DNA of 64,000 nt from Streptomyces polyasparticus (GTDB lineage Bacteria; Actinomycetota; Actinomycetes; Streptomycetales; Streptomycetaceae): contig NZ_JACTVJ010000007.1 of NCBI RefSeq assembly GCF_014493765.1, positions 372,001 through 436,000 of the forward strand, given 5' to 3'. Positions 44,725 to 53,801 of the stretch are shown here, piece by piece. A program made the translations under genes and the position numbers. Position 1 is the first letter of the stretch, and each line of letters begins with the position of its first letter. The notes under the pieces were generated by a model. That model saw only the letters and a list, made by a program, of their open reading frames with translations, had not been told where the DNA came from and did no database searches.

Positions 44725-44833
44725 GTCTCCCTCCTCCTCTCTTTTCCTCCTCTTCTTTTCCTCCGCCCTCTTCTCTCCCCTCTTCTCTGTCCCCCTTGCC
44801 TTCCTTGCCTTCTTCCTTTTCCTCCCTGCTTGC
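44725..44833 (+). repeat. Polypyrimidine tract
   Basis: About 109 nt that are almost entirely C and T on the plus strand, with few G and no A, built from CTCCT-, CTTCTT- and CTTTTC-like units. It lies between the stop of the membrane partner gene (44710) and the start of the L,D-transpeptidase-like lipoprotein gene (44847). Tracts like this can form triplex DNA or unstructured leader RNA; none is shown here. Confidence 0.8.
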
Positions 44834-44846
44834 CGAAAGGCCCTTC

Positions 44847-45620
44847 ATGTCTGCCCGTACCCCTCGCTGGGCCGCCGCCGCAACGGCCGTGCTCGCCAGC
44901 GGACTTCTGCTCTCCGCCTGCGGCGGCACCACCGCCGAGGACACCTCGCGCAAGACGTCCGGCCTACGGGCGCAGGGCGACCGGTCCGGGCAGCCGGCGC
45001 CCAGACCGCAGGCCGAAACCGCCCCGGAGCCCCGCGAGATACCGGGCCTCGGCCCCGAGACCCGCGCACGGATACCCGCTTCGGCCCGCCAGGCGATCGT
45101 CGTCACCGGAGACGGACCCGACGAGGGCACCGGCTCGGCCCGGCGCTATCGCCGGGAAGGCGACGGCTGGCTTCCGGTCGGCGAGGCCTGGCCCGCGCAC
45201 AATGCCGTCAAGGGCTGGACCGACCACCATGTTCAGGGTGATCTCCGGTCTCCCATCGGGGTGTTCGGGCTCACCGACGCGGGAGGCCACGAGCGCGACC
45301 CGGGCACGGAACTCCCGTACGACACGGGCCCGGCCTTCGTCGCCCGCGGCACGAACGTGGCGGGCGAGCCGCTCGGCGACGCCTTCGACTATGTCGTCGC
45401 CATCAACTACAACCGCAAGCCCGGTACGACCCCGCTCGACTGGACCCGCCCGCTCGGCATGGGCCGCGGCGGCGGCATCTGGTTCCACGTGGACCACGGA
45501 GCGCCCACGCAGGGCTGTGTGACGCTGGCGAAGCCGCGGATGCGGGAGCTGCTCACGTGGCTGGACGAGGAGAGCGCGCCGGTGGTGGTGATGGGGGATG
45601 CGGCGGCCCTGGCGCGGTGA
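44847..45620 (+). CDS. L,D-transpeptidase (YkuD)-like lipoprotein
   Basis: This 257-residue protein has a lipoprotein signal with LLLSACG (Cys at about 25), a charged Pro-rich linker, and a C-terminal catalytic domain. HVQGDLRSPIGVFGLTDA (about 130-147) and IWFHVDHGAPTQGCVTL (about 212-228), with the H-x(n)-GCVT nucleophile Cys, are the YkuD hallmark. L,D-transpeptidases cross-link peptidoglycan peptides. ATG 44847 is preceded by GAAAGG. It follows the pyrimidine tract. Some homologues with this motif are hydrolases, so the transpeptidase call rests on family knowledge. Confidence 0.75.
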   Translation: MSARTPRWAAAATAVLASGLLLSACGGTTAEDTSRKTSGLRAQGDRSGQPAPRPQAETAPEPREIPGLGPETRARIPASARQAIVVTGDGPDEGTGSARRYRREGDGWLPVGEAWPAHNAVKGWTDHHVQGDLRSPIGVFGLTDAGGHERDPGTELPYDTGPAFVARGTNVAGEPLGDAFDYVVAINYNRKPGTTPLDWTRPLGMGRGGGIWFHVDHGAPTQGCVTLAKPRMRELLTWLDEESAPVVVMGDAAALAR

Positions 45621-45687
45621 GGCGACGGTCTCGCTGTGGTGAGGTGACGGTCTCGGCGCGGTGAGGCGACGGTCTCGGTGCGGTGAG
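45616..45687. repeat. 22-bp tandem repeat
   Basis: Three copies of GGTGAGGYGACGGTCTCGNYGY (45616-45637, 45638-45659, 45660-45681) plus a partial fourth. They start at the end of the preceding gene and run into the intergenic gap. Confidence 0.85.
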
Positions 45688-45756
45688 GGTTAATCGCGGC
45701 CGATCCCGAGAAGACCCGCACCGGAAGGCAGTAGCATCCGGCCCGGGGGTGGTCCG

Positions 45757-46398
45757 ATGAACGTGGTCCTTGCGCTCGCGGCCTTCGGCCGGACGCAGTT
45801 CCAGTCGCCGTCGACGCGGTCGGCCGGCCTCTTCGCGCTCGACTTCTCCGAGCAGGAGCTGGGCCGACGGGCCATGCCTGTCTGGCTGTTCGACGCCGAG
45901 CCGGTGCAGATTCCGCCGCCGCGCAGGGAGACCCCCGAGCAGTGGGCGGACCGGTGGTTCACACGGGAGTTCCAGGAGCCGGCCGGCCGGGAGATGTTCC
46001 GCGGCCGACGCCGACTCGCGCCCGTGCTGCGCGCGGTGCTCGACCTCTGCGCCGCGAGCGAGGACCTGCCCACCGTGGCGCTGGTGTACCTCCCCGAGGA
46101 TCCGCTGGACGGCCCTGACGTGCTACGAGTGTTGCGCGAGGCGGCGGACCGGCCCGTCTTCTGCGTCTTCCTCACCGAAGCCGACGGGGAACAGCTCGCC
46201 GGCCTGCCGCCCCGACAGCCCGGCGCACCCCGGAACTTCACGGTGATCCGCGCCGGCGACTGGTCCTCCGCATGGGCACGGGCCCGCAGAACCCGCACCA
46301 CCCGCCGCGCGGTCAGCCAGTGGCTGCGGGGTCTGCCCCTGCCGGACGACACGGTGGATCTGTCCGACGCCCCGGCGGAGCCCACGGGTACGCACTGA
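45757..46398 (+). CDS. Hypothetical protein
   Basis: This 213-residue protein begins MNVVLALAAFGRTQFQSPSTRSAG and contains LPVWLFDAEPVQIPPPRRE-like, PVLRAVLDLCAASEDLPTVALVYLPEDP and RPVFCVFLTEADGEQLAGLPP segments. No signal peptide or transmembrane segment is convincing. The family is not recognised. GTG and ATG starts are both possible near 45757. Confidence 0.5.
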   Translation: MNVVLALAAFGRTQFQSPSTRSAGLFALDFSEQELGRRAMPVWLFDAEPVQIPPPRRETPEQWADRWFTREFQEPAGREMFRGRRRLAPVLRAVLDLCAASEDLPTVALVYLPEDPLDGPDVLRVLREAADRPVFCVFLTEADGEQLAGLPPRQPGAPRNFTVIRAGDWSSAWARARRTRTTRRAVSQWLRGLPLPDDTVDLSDAPAEPTGTH

Positions 46399-46581
46399 CG
46401 TCCGCTCCGGAAGTTGCGCCCCACGGCCTGTTGGGCGGAGCGCTGCCGGGGCCTAAGATCCCGCTGATGCCCGAGTGACGTGTGCGATCAGCCCGTCATG
46501 ACCGGTGTCGGACCGGGTTCGGGGAGGACCTGGGTGGCCCCCGGGATTCCGGGGCGGGATATCAACAGGGGTGGGACAGAC

Positions 46582-48012
46582 ATGGGAGGACTCAGGCGCG
46601 GGCGGAGATCCGCGGCGGGGACGGTAGCCGTCGTGGTCGCGGGAGCGGTCGGGCTCGGGCTGCTGCCCGGCACGGCCGGCGCCGTCCAGATGGCGACACC
46701 AGGTGACTTCAACGGGGACGGCTACCGCGACCTGGTGCTCGGAGCTCCCTGGATGAACGTATCGGGGCGCGAGTCCGCGGGCGCCGTGATCGTGGTCTAC
46801 GGCGCGAAGGGCGGGGTCTCGGCCACGAAGCGTGCGGTGATTACGCAGAACTCGCCAGGTGTCCCCGGCGGAAGCGAGGCGAACGACGGCTTCGGCAGCA
46901 GCACGGCCGTGGCCGACCTGAATCGCGACGGCTATGCCGACCTCGTGGTCGGGACGCCGTACGAGGATCTGGCGCAGGCCGATGCCGGCATGGTCAGCGT
47001 GCTGTGGGGCAGCAGCACGGGACTGAACAGCGGTGCCGAGCTCAAGCAGGTGGCGCCCGGCTCGGGCTTCTTCGGGCTCGATGTGGCCGCGTACGGGGGC
47101 AGCACGGCGGCGAACAGCAAGGTGCTCGCCGGCTCTTGGCACGGGACGGCCGAGTACAAGGGGCCTTTCGGTCGTACGGGTACGACCGGGGGTGCGTGGC
47201 TCAACAGGGACACCCCGTCGATCGAGAACGTGGCGCTCGGCGACATCGACAAGAACGGTGTCGCGGACCGCGTGCTGTTCTCCAGCCGGATCGGTGACGA
47301 GGGCGGCCGGGTGTACGTGAACCACGTGACCGTGGGCGACCCCCGGCTCACCCAAGGTGATGGCCTGGACGGCGCGATCGGCGATGTCAACGGTGACGGG
47401 TACGGCGACGTGGTCGTCGGCGACGCCGAGGATCCCAGCGGGGCCGACCGGGGCGCTGTCGGCGGCCGGGTCTCCGTGTGGTTCGGCTCGGCCACGGGCA
47501 TCGCGCCCGACGCGCAGCCCGTGCACATCAGCCAGGACACCGCGGGTGTGCCCGGTGCGGGCGAGCGGGGCGACAGCTTCGGCGCTTCCGTCGCAGTGGT
47601 CGACCTGAACCGTGACGGTGCGGCCGAGATCATCGTCGGATCGCCGTACGAGGCGCTCGGCAGCACCCGGCTGGCAGGCCAGGTCACCGTCATCCCCGGC
47701 ATGCGCGGCGGCGCACTCGGTACCGGCTCCTATGCCTTCAGCCAGGACTCCGCTTCGGTTCCGGGCGCCTCGGAACTGGAGGACCAGTTCGGCACCACGG
47801 TCGGCGCGGGAGACCTGAACGGTGACGGCCGGCCCGAACTGATCGTCAGCGCAAGGGGCGAGAACTCCTACCAGGGTGCTGTCTGGGTGCTCCCCGGCGG
47901 CTCGTCCCGGCCCACCGGAACGGGGAGCCGGATGTTCCTGCCGTCGACCCTGGGCATCAAGCAGTCGGACCCGGTGCTGCTGGGCGGTGCGGGACTGCTG
48001 AATGTGATCTAG
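46582..48012 (+). CDS. Secreted FG-GAP (integrin alpha-like) repeat protein
   Basis: This 476-residue protein has a signal peptide (GGLRRGRRSAAGTVAVVVAG...LLPGTAGA). About seven FG-GAP/VCBS repeats follow, each with a DxNxDG calcium-type loop: DFNGDGYRDLVLGAP, DLNRDGYADLVVGTP, DIDKNGVADRVLF, DVNGDGYGDVVVGDA, DLNRDGAAEIIVGSP and DLNGDGRPELIVSA. They form a beta-propeller, probably outside the cell. ATG 46582 is used because the signal peptide starts there; a longer frame starts at 46480. The ligand is unknown. Confidence 0.85.
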   Translation: MGGLRRGRRSAAGTVAVVVAGAVGLGLLPGTAGAVQMATPGDFNGDGYRDLVLGAPWMNVSGRESAGAVIVVYGAKGGVSATKRAVITQNSPGVPGGSEANDGFGSSTAVADLNRDGYADLVVGTPYEDLAQADAGMVSVLWGSSTGLNSGAELKQVAPGSGFFGLDVAAYGGSTAANSKVLAGSWHGTAEYKGPFGRTGTTGGAWLNRDTPSIENVALGDIDKNGVADRVLFSSRIGDEGGRVYVNHVTVGDPRLTQGDGLDGAIGDVNGDGYGDVVVGDAEDPSGADRGAVGGRVSVWFGSATGIAPDAQPVHISQDTAGVPGAGERGDSFGASVAVVDLNRDGAAEIIVGSPYEALGSTRLAGQVTVIPGMRGGALGTGSYAFSQDSASVPGASELEDQFGTTVGAGDLNGDGRPELIVSARGENSYQGAVWVLPGGSSRPTGTGSRMFLPSTLGIKQSDPVLLGGAGLLNVI

Positions 48013-48047
48013 GACTGCTGCACGTGCTCCAGGACGCGGCACACGCG

Positions 48048-48084
48048 AAAGGGCCCGGAAGTCACCTCGACTTCCGGGCCCTTT
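48048..48084. terminator. Bidirectional terminator
   Basis: A perfect 16-bp stem (48048-48063 and 48069-48084) with loop ACCTC lies between the convergent ends of the FG-GAP gene (48012) and metG (48104). Confidence 0.9.
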
Positions 48085-48103
48085 CCGTGAGTTGCCGGAA
48101 CGC

Positions 48104-49810
48104 TTACGCGCCCTCGCCCCCGAACCGCTCCTTGTACGCCGCCAGGTCCTCGTCCTGGATCTTGGCGAAGAGGACCGGCGGGACCGTGAACGGGGTGCCT
48201 GCCGGGACCGAGTTCAGCGCGCGGGCCTCGTCGGCCGAGACCCACGTCGCCGTGTCGTCCGGCAGCGTGAACGCCGCGCGCATCGCCGCCGACGACGCCG
48301 GGATGAAGGGCTCCGAGACCACCGAGTAGAGGTGGATCAGGTTCATCGCCGTACGGAGCGTCAGCGCCGCGCCCTCGGGGTTGGTCTTGATCTCCAGCCA
48401 GGGGGCCTTCTCCTCCAGGTAGGAGTTGCCCGCCGACCACAGGGCGCGCAGCGCGGCCGCCGCCTTGCGGAACTGGAGGGCCTCCATCTGCTCCTCGTAC
48501 TCGGCGAGGAGGCGGGAGATCTCCGCGCCCAGCTTCGTCTCGGCCTCGCCCGGCTCGCCGCCCGCGGGGACGTCGTCGCCGAAGCGCTTGCGCGAGAAGG
48601 ACAGGACGCGGTTGACGAAGTTGCCGAGGGTGTCGGCCAGGTCCTTGTTCACCGTGGCGGTGAAGTGCTCCCAGGTGAAGGAGGAGTCGTCCGACTCGGG
48701 GGCGTTGGCGATCAGGAAGTAGCGCCAGTAGTCGGCCGGCAGGATGTCCAGGGCCTGGTCGGTGAAGACGCCGCGCTTCTGCGAGGTGGAGAACTTGCCG
48801 CCGTAGTACGTCAGCCAGTTGAAGGCCTTGACGTAGTCGACCATCTTCCACGGCTCGCGCACGCCGAGCTCGGTGGCCGGGAACATCACCGTGTGGAACG
48901 GGACGTTGTCCTTGGCCATGAACTCCGTGTAGCGCACGTCGTCGGCCTCGTACCACCACGACTTCCAGTCGCCGCCGGTCGCGTCCGCCCACTCCTTGGT
49001 CGCTCCGATGTACTCGATCGGGGCGTCGAACCAGACGTAGAAGACCTTGCCCTCGGCGGCCAGCTCCGGCCAGGTGTCGGCCGGGACCGGGACGCCCCAG
49101 TCGAGGTCGCGGGTGATGGCGCGGTCGTGCAGGCCCTCGGTCAGCCACTTGCGGGCGATCGAGGAGGCGAGCTGCGGCCACTCCTCCTCGTGCCGCGCGA
49201 CCCACTGCTCGACCTCGCCCTGCAGCTTGGACTGCAGGAGGAAGAGGTGCTTGGTCTCGCGGACCTCGAGCTCCGTGGAGCCGGAGATGGCCGAGCGCGG
49301 GTTGATCAGGTCGGTCGGGTCGAGGACGCGGGTGCAGTTCTCGCACTGGTCGCCGCGTGCCTTGTCGTAACCGCAGTGCGGGCAGGTGCCCTCGACATAG
49401 CGGTCCGGCAGGAAGCGGCCGTCGGCAGGCGAGTACACCTGGCGGATGGCGCGCTCCTCGATGAAGCCGTTCTCCTTGAGCTTGCGCGCGAAGTGCTGCG
49501 TGAGCTCGGCGTTCTGCGCCGAGGAGCTGCGGCCGAAGTAGTCGAAGGCGAGCTGGAAGCCGTCGTACACGGCCTTCTGCGCGTCATGCGCCTGGGCGCA
49601 GAACTCGGAGACCGGCAGGCCCTGCTCCTTGGCGGCCAGTTCGGCGGGGGTGCCGTGCTCGTCGGTGGCGCAGATGTACAGGACCTCGTGGCCGCGCTGG
49701 CGGAGGTACCGGGCGTACACGTCCGCCGGGAGCATGGACCCCACCATGTTGCCCAGGTGCTTGATCCCGTTGATGTACGGAAGGGCGCTGGTGATGAGGT
49801 GTCGAGCCAT
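48104..49810 (-). CDS. metG: Methionyl-tRNA synthetase
   Basis: This 568-residue class I synthetase charges initiator and elongator tRNA-Met. The signature motifs are [19 protein letters not shown] (HIGH-type) and KFSTSQKR (KMSKS-like). The zinc-binding segment [17 protein letters not shown] (about 144-160) is complete. The C-terminal anticodon-binding helices follow. ATG at 49810. The strong hairpin at its 3' end separates it from the FG-GAP gene. Housekeeping function. Confidence 0.98.
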   Translation of the reverse strand: MARHLITSALPYINGIKHLGNMVGSMLPADVYARYLRQRGHEVLYICATDEHGTPAELAAKEQGLPVSEFCAQAHDAQKAVYDGFQLAFDYFGRSSSAQNAELTQHFARKLKENGFIEERAIRQVYSPADGRFLPDRYVEGTCPHCGYDKARGDQCENCTRVLDPTDLINPRSAISGSTELEVRETKHLFLLQSKLQGEVEQWVARHEEEWPQLASSIARKWLTEGLHDRAITRDLDWGVPVPADTWPELAAEGKVFYVWFDAPIEYIGATKEWADATGGDWKSWWYEADDVRYTEFMAKDNVPFHTVMFPATELGVREPWKMVDYVKAFNWLTYYGGKFSTSQKRGVFTDQALDILPADYWRYFLIANAPESDDSSFTWEHFTATVNKDLADTLGNFVNRVLSFSRKRFGDDVPAGGEPGEAETKLGAEISRLLAEYEEQMEALQFRKAAAALRALWSAGNSYLEEKAPWLEIKTNPEGAALTLRTAMNLIHLYSVVSEPFIPASSAAMRAAFTLPDDTATWVSADEARALNSVPAGTPFTVPPVLFAKIQDEDLAAYKERFGGEGA

Positions 49811-49897
49811 TGCGGGCTGCTCCCGGGTCGCTACGTGCGGTGACGAGCGGGATGATCGCGGCTCGTCACTCTGGAATCCACAAATCGTAGCCGACGG

Positions 49898-49943
49898 GCA
49901 GGGGCCGCCCGCCCGGGATTTTTCCCGGTCGGACGGCCCCTGC
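49898..49943 (-). terminator. Terminator of the VWA-domain gene
   Basis: GCAGGGGCCG (49898-49907) and CGGCCCCTGC (49934-49943) are perfect outer arms enclosing further pairing of CCCGGGA with TCCCGG-like sequence. It lies downstream of the VWA gene stop (49977). Confidence 0.7.
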
Positions 49944-49976
49944 TGTGCGGTGCTTCTGCCCTGCTTCGTGCTGCTT

Positions 49977-51383
49977 CTACGGGCGCCAGGCGGCGAGCAG
50001 GCCCTTGTAGAGCTCGGCGTCGGTGAGCTCGTTGGGGACCGGTCCCGCGTGGAAGAAGCCGGTGTTGTCCAGGTCGAGCTTGCGGAGGTAGTCGAAGGCC
50101 TTGGAGTCGAGGTCGCCGAAGGCCACGAACTGCCAGAAGATCTTGTGCTCGGCGGCCGCCTTGAGCGCCTCGGTCGCGGCGGTCTTGGACTCCGGGGCGC
50201 CGTCCGTCTGGAAGATCACCAGGGCGGGGCGGTCCGGGTCGTCGGCCTTCTCGTGCAGGGCGACGACCTCGGCGATGGCGCGGTCGTAGTTGGTACGGCC
50301 CATGCGGCCGAGGCCCGCGTGCAGTTCGTCGATCCGGCCCTCGTGCTCGTCGAGGGTGATCGTGCCGGTGCCGTCGAGCTCGGTGGAGAAGAAGACGACG
50401 TCGACGGTGGCGGTCTCGTCGGTGTGGGCGGCGAGGGCGAGGACCTGCTCGGCGAGGTTCTGTGCGGAGCCGTCCTTGAAGTACGGGCGCATCGAGCCGG
50501 AGCGGTCGAGGACCAGGTAGACGTCTGCGCGGACGCCCGTGAGCTCCTGCTTCTTGAGCACGGCTCCGGCGGCCTTGTAGGCGGCTGCCAGGCCGGGGGC
50601 GCGGGACTTCACCCTGGCGAGGGTGTGCGCGGGCTTGCCGCTCACGGTGAGCGTGAGCTCGAGCTCCGGCTCGGCGGTCGGTGCGAGCTCCGGCTCGGGT
50701 GCGGCTGCCGCCGGCTCGGGCTGCGGCTCGGCTGCCGCGGCCGGCTCGGGCTCGGCCTCCGGCTCGGGCTTCGTCTCCTCCACGAGGACGGGGCCCTCTT
50801 CCCGTACGGGCTCCGTCTCCTCCACGAGGACGGGTTCGGGCTCCCGTACCGGCTCCGTCTCCTCTACGAGGACGGGTTCGGTCTCCCGTACCGGCTCTGC
50901 TTCCGTCGCTGCGGGTGCGACCAAGGCCGAGTCATCTCGGGCCTCCCCCGCAGGTGCGCCGGTACCGGGGGCCGTGCCCACCCGTCCCGCCCCGCGGGAC
51001 GCCTGCCCACGGCTGGTGGGGTCCGCCTCCGCCTCCGCCTCAAGCGCGACCGTGGGCTCGGGCTCGGGCGTCGTCTCCGTGGACGTCGCAGGCGCCGGGA
51101 CCCGTTCGCCCAGGGTCGGGTTGTCGAAGGCGGCGGAGACCAGTTCGTCCACCGTGGACGGGGTGGGCTCCTCCGCGGGGGCCGGGACCGAGGCCGCGGC
51201 GGGCTCCGGGGTGGCCGCGGGGGCCGGCTCCGAGGCGGCGGGGGCGGACGAGGCGGGCGGTTCCGTCGAAGGCGACGGGATCGTCGGCTCGGGGTCGGAA
51301 GCCGTGACCGTCTCCGCGTCCCGCGCCGCAGGCACCGCACGCCCCCGGCCGAACACGTTCCGCAGGCGATCCAGAATGCCCAT
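49977..51383 (-). CDS. VWA domain-containing protein
   Basis: This 468-residue protein has a long disordered Glu/Pro/Ala-rich region (about 20-265) with repeated units of [13 protein letters not shown] type. The C-terminal von Willebrand factor A domain (about 285-465) has a MIDAS site [15 protein letters not shown] and the strand [13 protein letters not shown]. The region resembles tellurium-resistance-like VWA proteins of Streptomyces. It probably mediates metal-dependent protein contacts inside the cell. ATG at 51383 preceded by a weak ribosome site. Confidence 0.8.
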   Translation of the reverse strand: MGILDRLRNVFGRGRAVPAARDAETVTASDPEPTIPSPSTEPPASSAPAASEPAPAATPEPAAASVPAPAEEPTPSTVDELVSAAFDNPTLGERVPAPATSTETTPEPEPTVALEAEAEADPTSRGQASRGAGRVGTAPGTGAPAGEARDDSALVAPAATEAEPVRETEPVLVEETEPVREPEPVLVEETEPVREEGPVLVEETKPEPEAEPEPAAAAEPQPEPAAAAPEPELAPTAEPELELTLTVSGKPAHTLARVKSRAPGLAAAYKAAGAVLKKQELTGVRADVYLVLDRSGSMRPYFKDGSAQNLAEQVLALAAHTDETATVDVVFFSTELDGTGTITLDEHEGRIDELHAGLGRMGRTNYDRAIAEVVALHEKADDPDRPALVIFQTDGAPESKTAATEALKAAAEHKIFWQFVAFGDLDSKAFDYLRKLDLDNTGFFHAGPVPNELTDAELYKGLLAAWRP

Positions 51384-51552
51384 GTGCGCAACCCTTCAAC
51401 GTGAGTTGTTCCCGGATGTCCGGGTAATCCGTCACCCCTGGCCAGGGCGGACACGTAAGGTTAGCGGCCACCCTGAGTGATCATGGGCAGGCCCTCGTCG
51501 AGCTCACCCGGCCGCCGCGCACCGCCGCTCAACTCCCCGCCATGCAACCGGG

Positions 51553-51574
51553 GTTCACCTGCCGTTCATGTCAC
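51553..51574 (+). promoter_or_regulatory. PHO box upstream of phoX
   Basis: Two direct repeat units of 11 nt, GTTCACCTGCC and GTTCATGTCAC, fit the PhoP binding consensus (GTTCACC repeats). They lie about 88 bp before the PhoX start, a position fitting activation under phosphate limitation. Confidence 0.75.
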
Positions 51575-51661
51575 GGCCGCCGCATTGCTGGCAGGCGCCC
51601 CTAGCGTCGCGCCAGACAAGCTTTCCGACATCTTGTCGGTCATCCAGCGCGGAGGGGAAAC

Positions 51662-53725
51662 GTGCGCAAACTGCTGCCGCTCATCATGAAGGACGGTTCG
51701 CACCCGGGTGGACGGTCGGCCATGACGTGCCGCTTCCGCTGTGGTGACGCCTGCTTCCACGAGGTTCCCAACACCAGTGACAACGAGTACGTCGGCGATG
51801 TCATAGCCGGTGCCCTGTCCAGAAGGTCGATGATGCGGGCCGCCGCGGTCGTCACGGTCGCGGGCGCGGCCGGCGCCGCGATCGTCGGCCAGGCCCCGCA
51901 GTCCACGGCCGCCACCCCGGCCGCCGCCGCCACGGGCCGTGGCCGCGACAAGGCTGCCCGCGGTCTGCGCTTCACGCCGGTCGCGCCCAACACCGCCGAC
52001 GCGGTCACGATCCCCGAGGGCTACGCGCAGAACGTGGTCATCAAGTGGGGCGACCCGATCCTGCGCGGCGCCCCGGCCTTCGACCCGGAGAACCAGACCG
52101 CGAAGGCCCAGGCCGGCCAGTTCGGCTACAACAACGACTTCCTGGCGCTGCTGCCGTACGGCCACGGCCGTCAGATCCTCGTCTCGAACCACGAGTACAC
52201 CGACGAGATCCTGATGTTCCGCGACTACGACGCCGAGAACCCGACCCGTGAGCAGGTCGAGATCGCCTGGGCCGCGCACGGTCTCGGTGTCGTCGTGGTC
52301 GAGGAGGACCGGAAGACCGGCAAGCTCACGTATGTGCCGCGGCACCACCTCAACCGCCGGATCACCGCCACCACGGAGTTCCGTGTGCAGGGCCCGGCGG
52401 CCGGCAGCGACTTTCTGAAGACCTCCGCCGACCCGACCGGCACCAAGGTGCTCGGCACGCTCAACAACTGCGCGGGCGGCGAGACCCCGTGGGGCACGAC
52501 GCTGCACGGCGAGGAGAACTTCAACCAGTACTTCGCCAACTCCTCGCGCCCGACCGACAAGCGGTACGGCATCGGCACGGGCCCGACCGAGCGCAAGTGG
52601 GAGCGTTTCGACAAGCGCTTCGACGTGGCGCAGGAGCCCAACGAGGTGCACCGCCACGGCTACATCGTCGAGCTCGACCCGTACGACCCGGACTCGACCC
52701 CGGTCAAGCACACCGCGATCGGCCGCTTCAAGCACGAGGGCGCGACCGTCCGGCTGACCCGCGACGGCCGTCCGGTCGTCTACAGCGGTGACGACGAGCG
52801 CTTCGACTACTTCTACAAGTTCGTGAGCTCCAAGAAGATGCGCCGCGGCGGCTCCCGCGCCGACCGCGCGTACAACATGACGCTGCTCGACGAGGGCACG
52901 CTGTACGTCGCGAAGCTCACCGGCGACTCCCCGGCGATCGAGATCGACGGCACGGGGAAGCTGCCCTCCGACGGCGAGTTCGACGGCAGCGGCGAGTGGA
53001 TCCCGCTGGCCACGGCGACCGCGAAGGGTGCGGTCTCGCATGTCGAGGGCATGAGCGCCGAAGAGGTCTTCGTGTTCACGCGCCTGGCCGGTGACAAGGT
53101 CGGTGCCACCAAGATGGACCGGCCCGAGGACGTCCAGCCCTCGCCCCGTACGGGCAAGGTCTATGTCGCGCTCACCAACAACTCCAACCGCGGCAAGACC
53201 GGTTACGCGGCCGCCGACGAGGCCAATCCGCGCAACAGCAACAAGCACGGTCAGATCCTGGAGCTCACCGAGCGCTGGAACGACCCGACGCAGACGAAGT
53301 TCGCCTGGTCGCTCTTCCTCGTGGCGGGCGACCCGAACGACCCGGCGACCTACTTCGCGGGCTTCCCGAAGGACAAGGTCTCGCCGATCTCCTGCCCGGA
53401 CAACGTGGCCTTCGACGCCCACGGCAACCTGTGGATCTCCACGGACGGCGCCCAGCTCGGGTCGCACGACGGCCTGTTCGGTGTCGCGACGAGCGGTGAG
53501 CGGCGCGGTGAGCTCAAGCAGTTCCTGACCGTCCCGAAGGGTGCGGAGACCTGCGGCCCGATCGTCCAGGACCGCCGCGTGCTCGTCGCGGTCCAGCACC
53601 CGGGCGAGCTCGACGGTGCGACGGTCGACAACCCGCTGTCGTCCTGGCCCGACGGTCCCGGCACGTACGTCCGGCCTTCGGTGGTCGCGGTGTGGCGCAA
53701 GGACGGGTGCGACATCGGGGTCTGA
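51662..53725 (+). CDS. phoX: PhoX-family alkaline phosphatase
   Basis: This 687-residue protein has a Tat-type signal near the N-terminus: SRRSMMRAAAVVTVAGAAGAA (about 52-73). A PhoX-type catalytic domain with many Asp, Glu and Lys residues follows. HEYTDE, NCAGGETPWGT (about 262-272), HGYIVELDPYDP, RFKHEGA and FDAHGNLWISTDG are PhoX marks. PhoX enzymes are calcium-dependent phosphomonoesterases exported to capture phosphate. The PHO box upstream suggests PhoP control. A GTG start is used at 51662; a slightly different start is possible. Confidence 0.9.
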   Translation: MRKLLPLIMKDGSHPGGRSAMTCRFRCGDACFHEVPNTSDNEYVGDVIAGALSRRSMMRAAAVVTVAGAAGAAIVGQAPQSTAATPAAAATGRGRDKAARGLRFTPVAPNTADAVTIPEGYAQNVVIKWGDPILRGAPAFDPENQTAKAQAGQFGYNNDFLALLPYGHGRQILVSNHEYTDEILMFRDYDAENPTREQVEIAWAAHGLGVVVVEEDRKTGKLTYVPRHHLNRRITATTEFRVQGPAAGSDFLKTSADPTGTKVLGTLNNCAGGETPWGTTLHGEENFNQYFANSSRPTDKRYGIGTGPTERKWERFDKRFDVAQEPNEVHRHGYIVELDPYDPDSTPVKHTAIGRFKHEGATVRLTRDGRPVVYSGDDERFDYFYKFVSSKKMRRGGSRADRAYNMTLLDEGTLYVAKLTGDSPAIEIDGTGKLPSDGEFDGSGEWIPLATATAKGAVSHVEGMSAEEVFVFTRLAGDKVGATKMDRPEDVQPSPRTGKVYVALTNNSNRGKTGYAAADEANPRNSNKHGQILELTERWNDPTQTKFAWSLFLVAGDPNDPATYFAGFPKDKVSPISCPDNVAFDAHGNLWISTDGAQLGSHDGLFGVATSGERRGELKQFLTVPKGAETCGPIVQDRRVLVAVQHPGELDGATVDNPLSSWPDGPGTYVRPSVVAVWRKDGCDIGV

Positions 53726-53742
53726 GCCCTTGTGACGCAGAC

Positions 53743-53783
53743 GAGAACGGGGCACCCCTCCTGCCAGGGGGTGCCCCGTTCTC
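53743..53783. terminator. Terminator between phoX and the surface-protein gene
   Basis: A perfect 16-bp stem (53743-53758 and 53768-53783) with a 9-nt loop lies between the convergent stops at 53725 and 53802. Confidence 0.85.
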
Positions 53784-53801
53784 GGCTCAACGGGAGGACG
53801 T

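Noticed and set aside
44725-44833. CRISPR-like or repeat array in the pyrimidine-rich region
   Set aside because: There are no regularly spaced direct repeats with unique spacers, only a low-complexity C/T tract.
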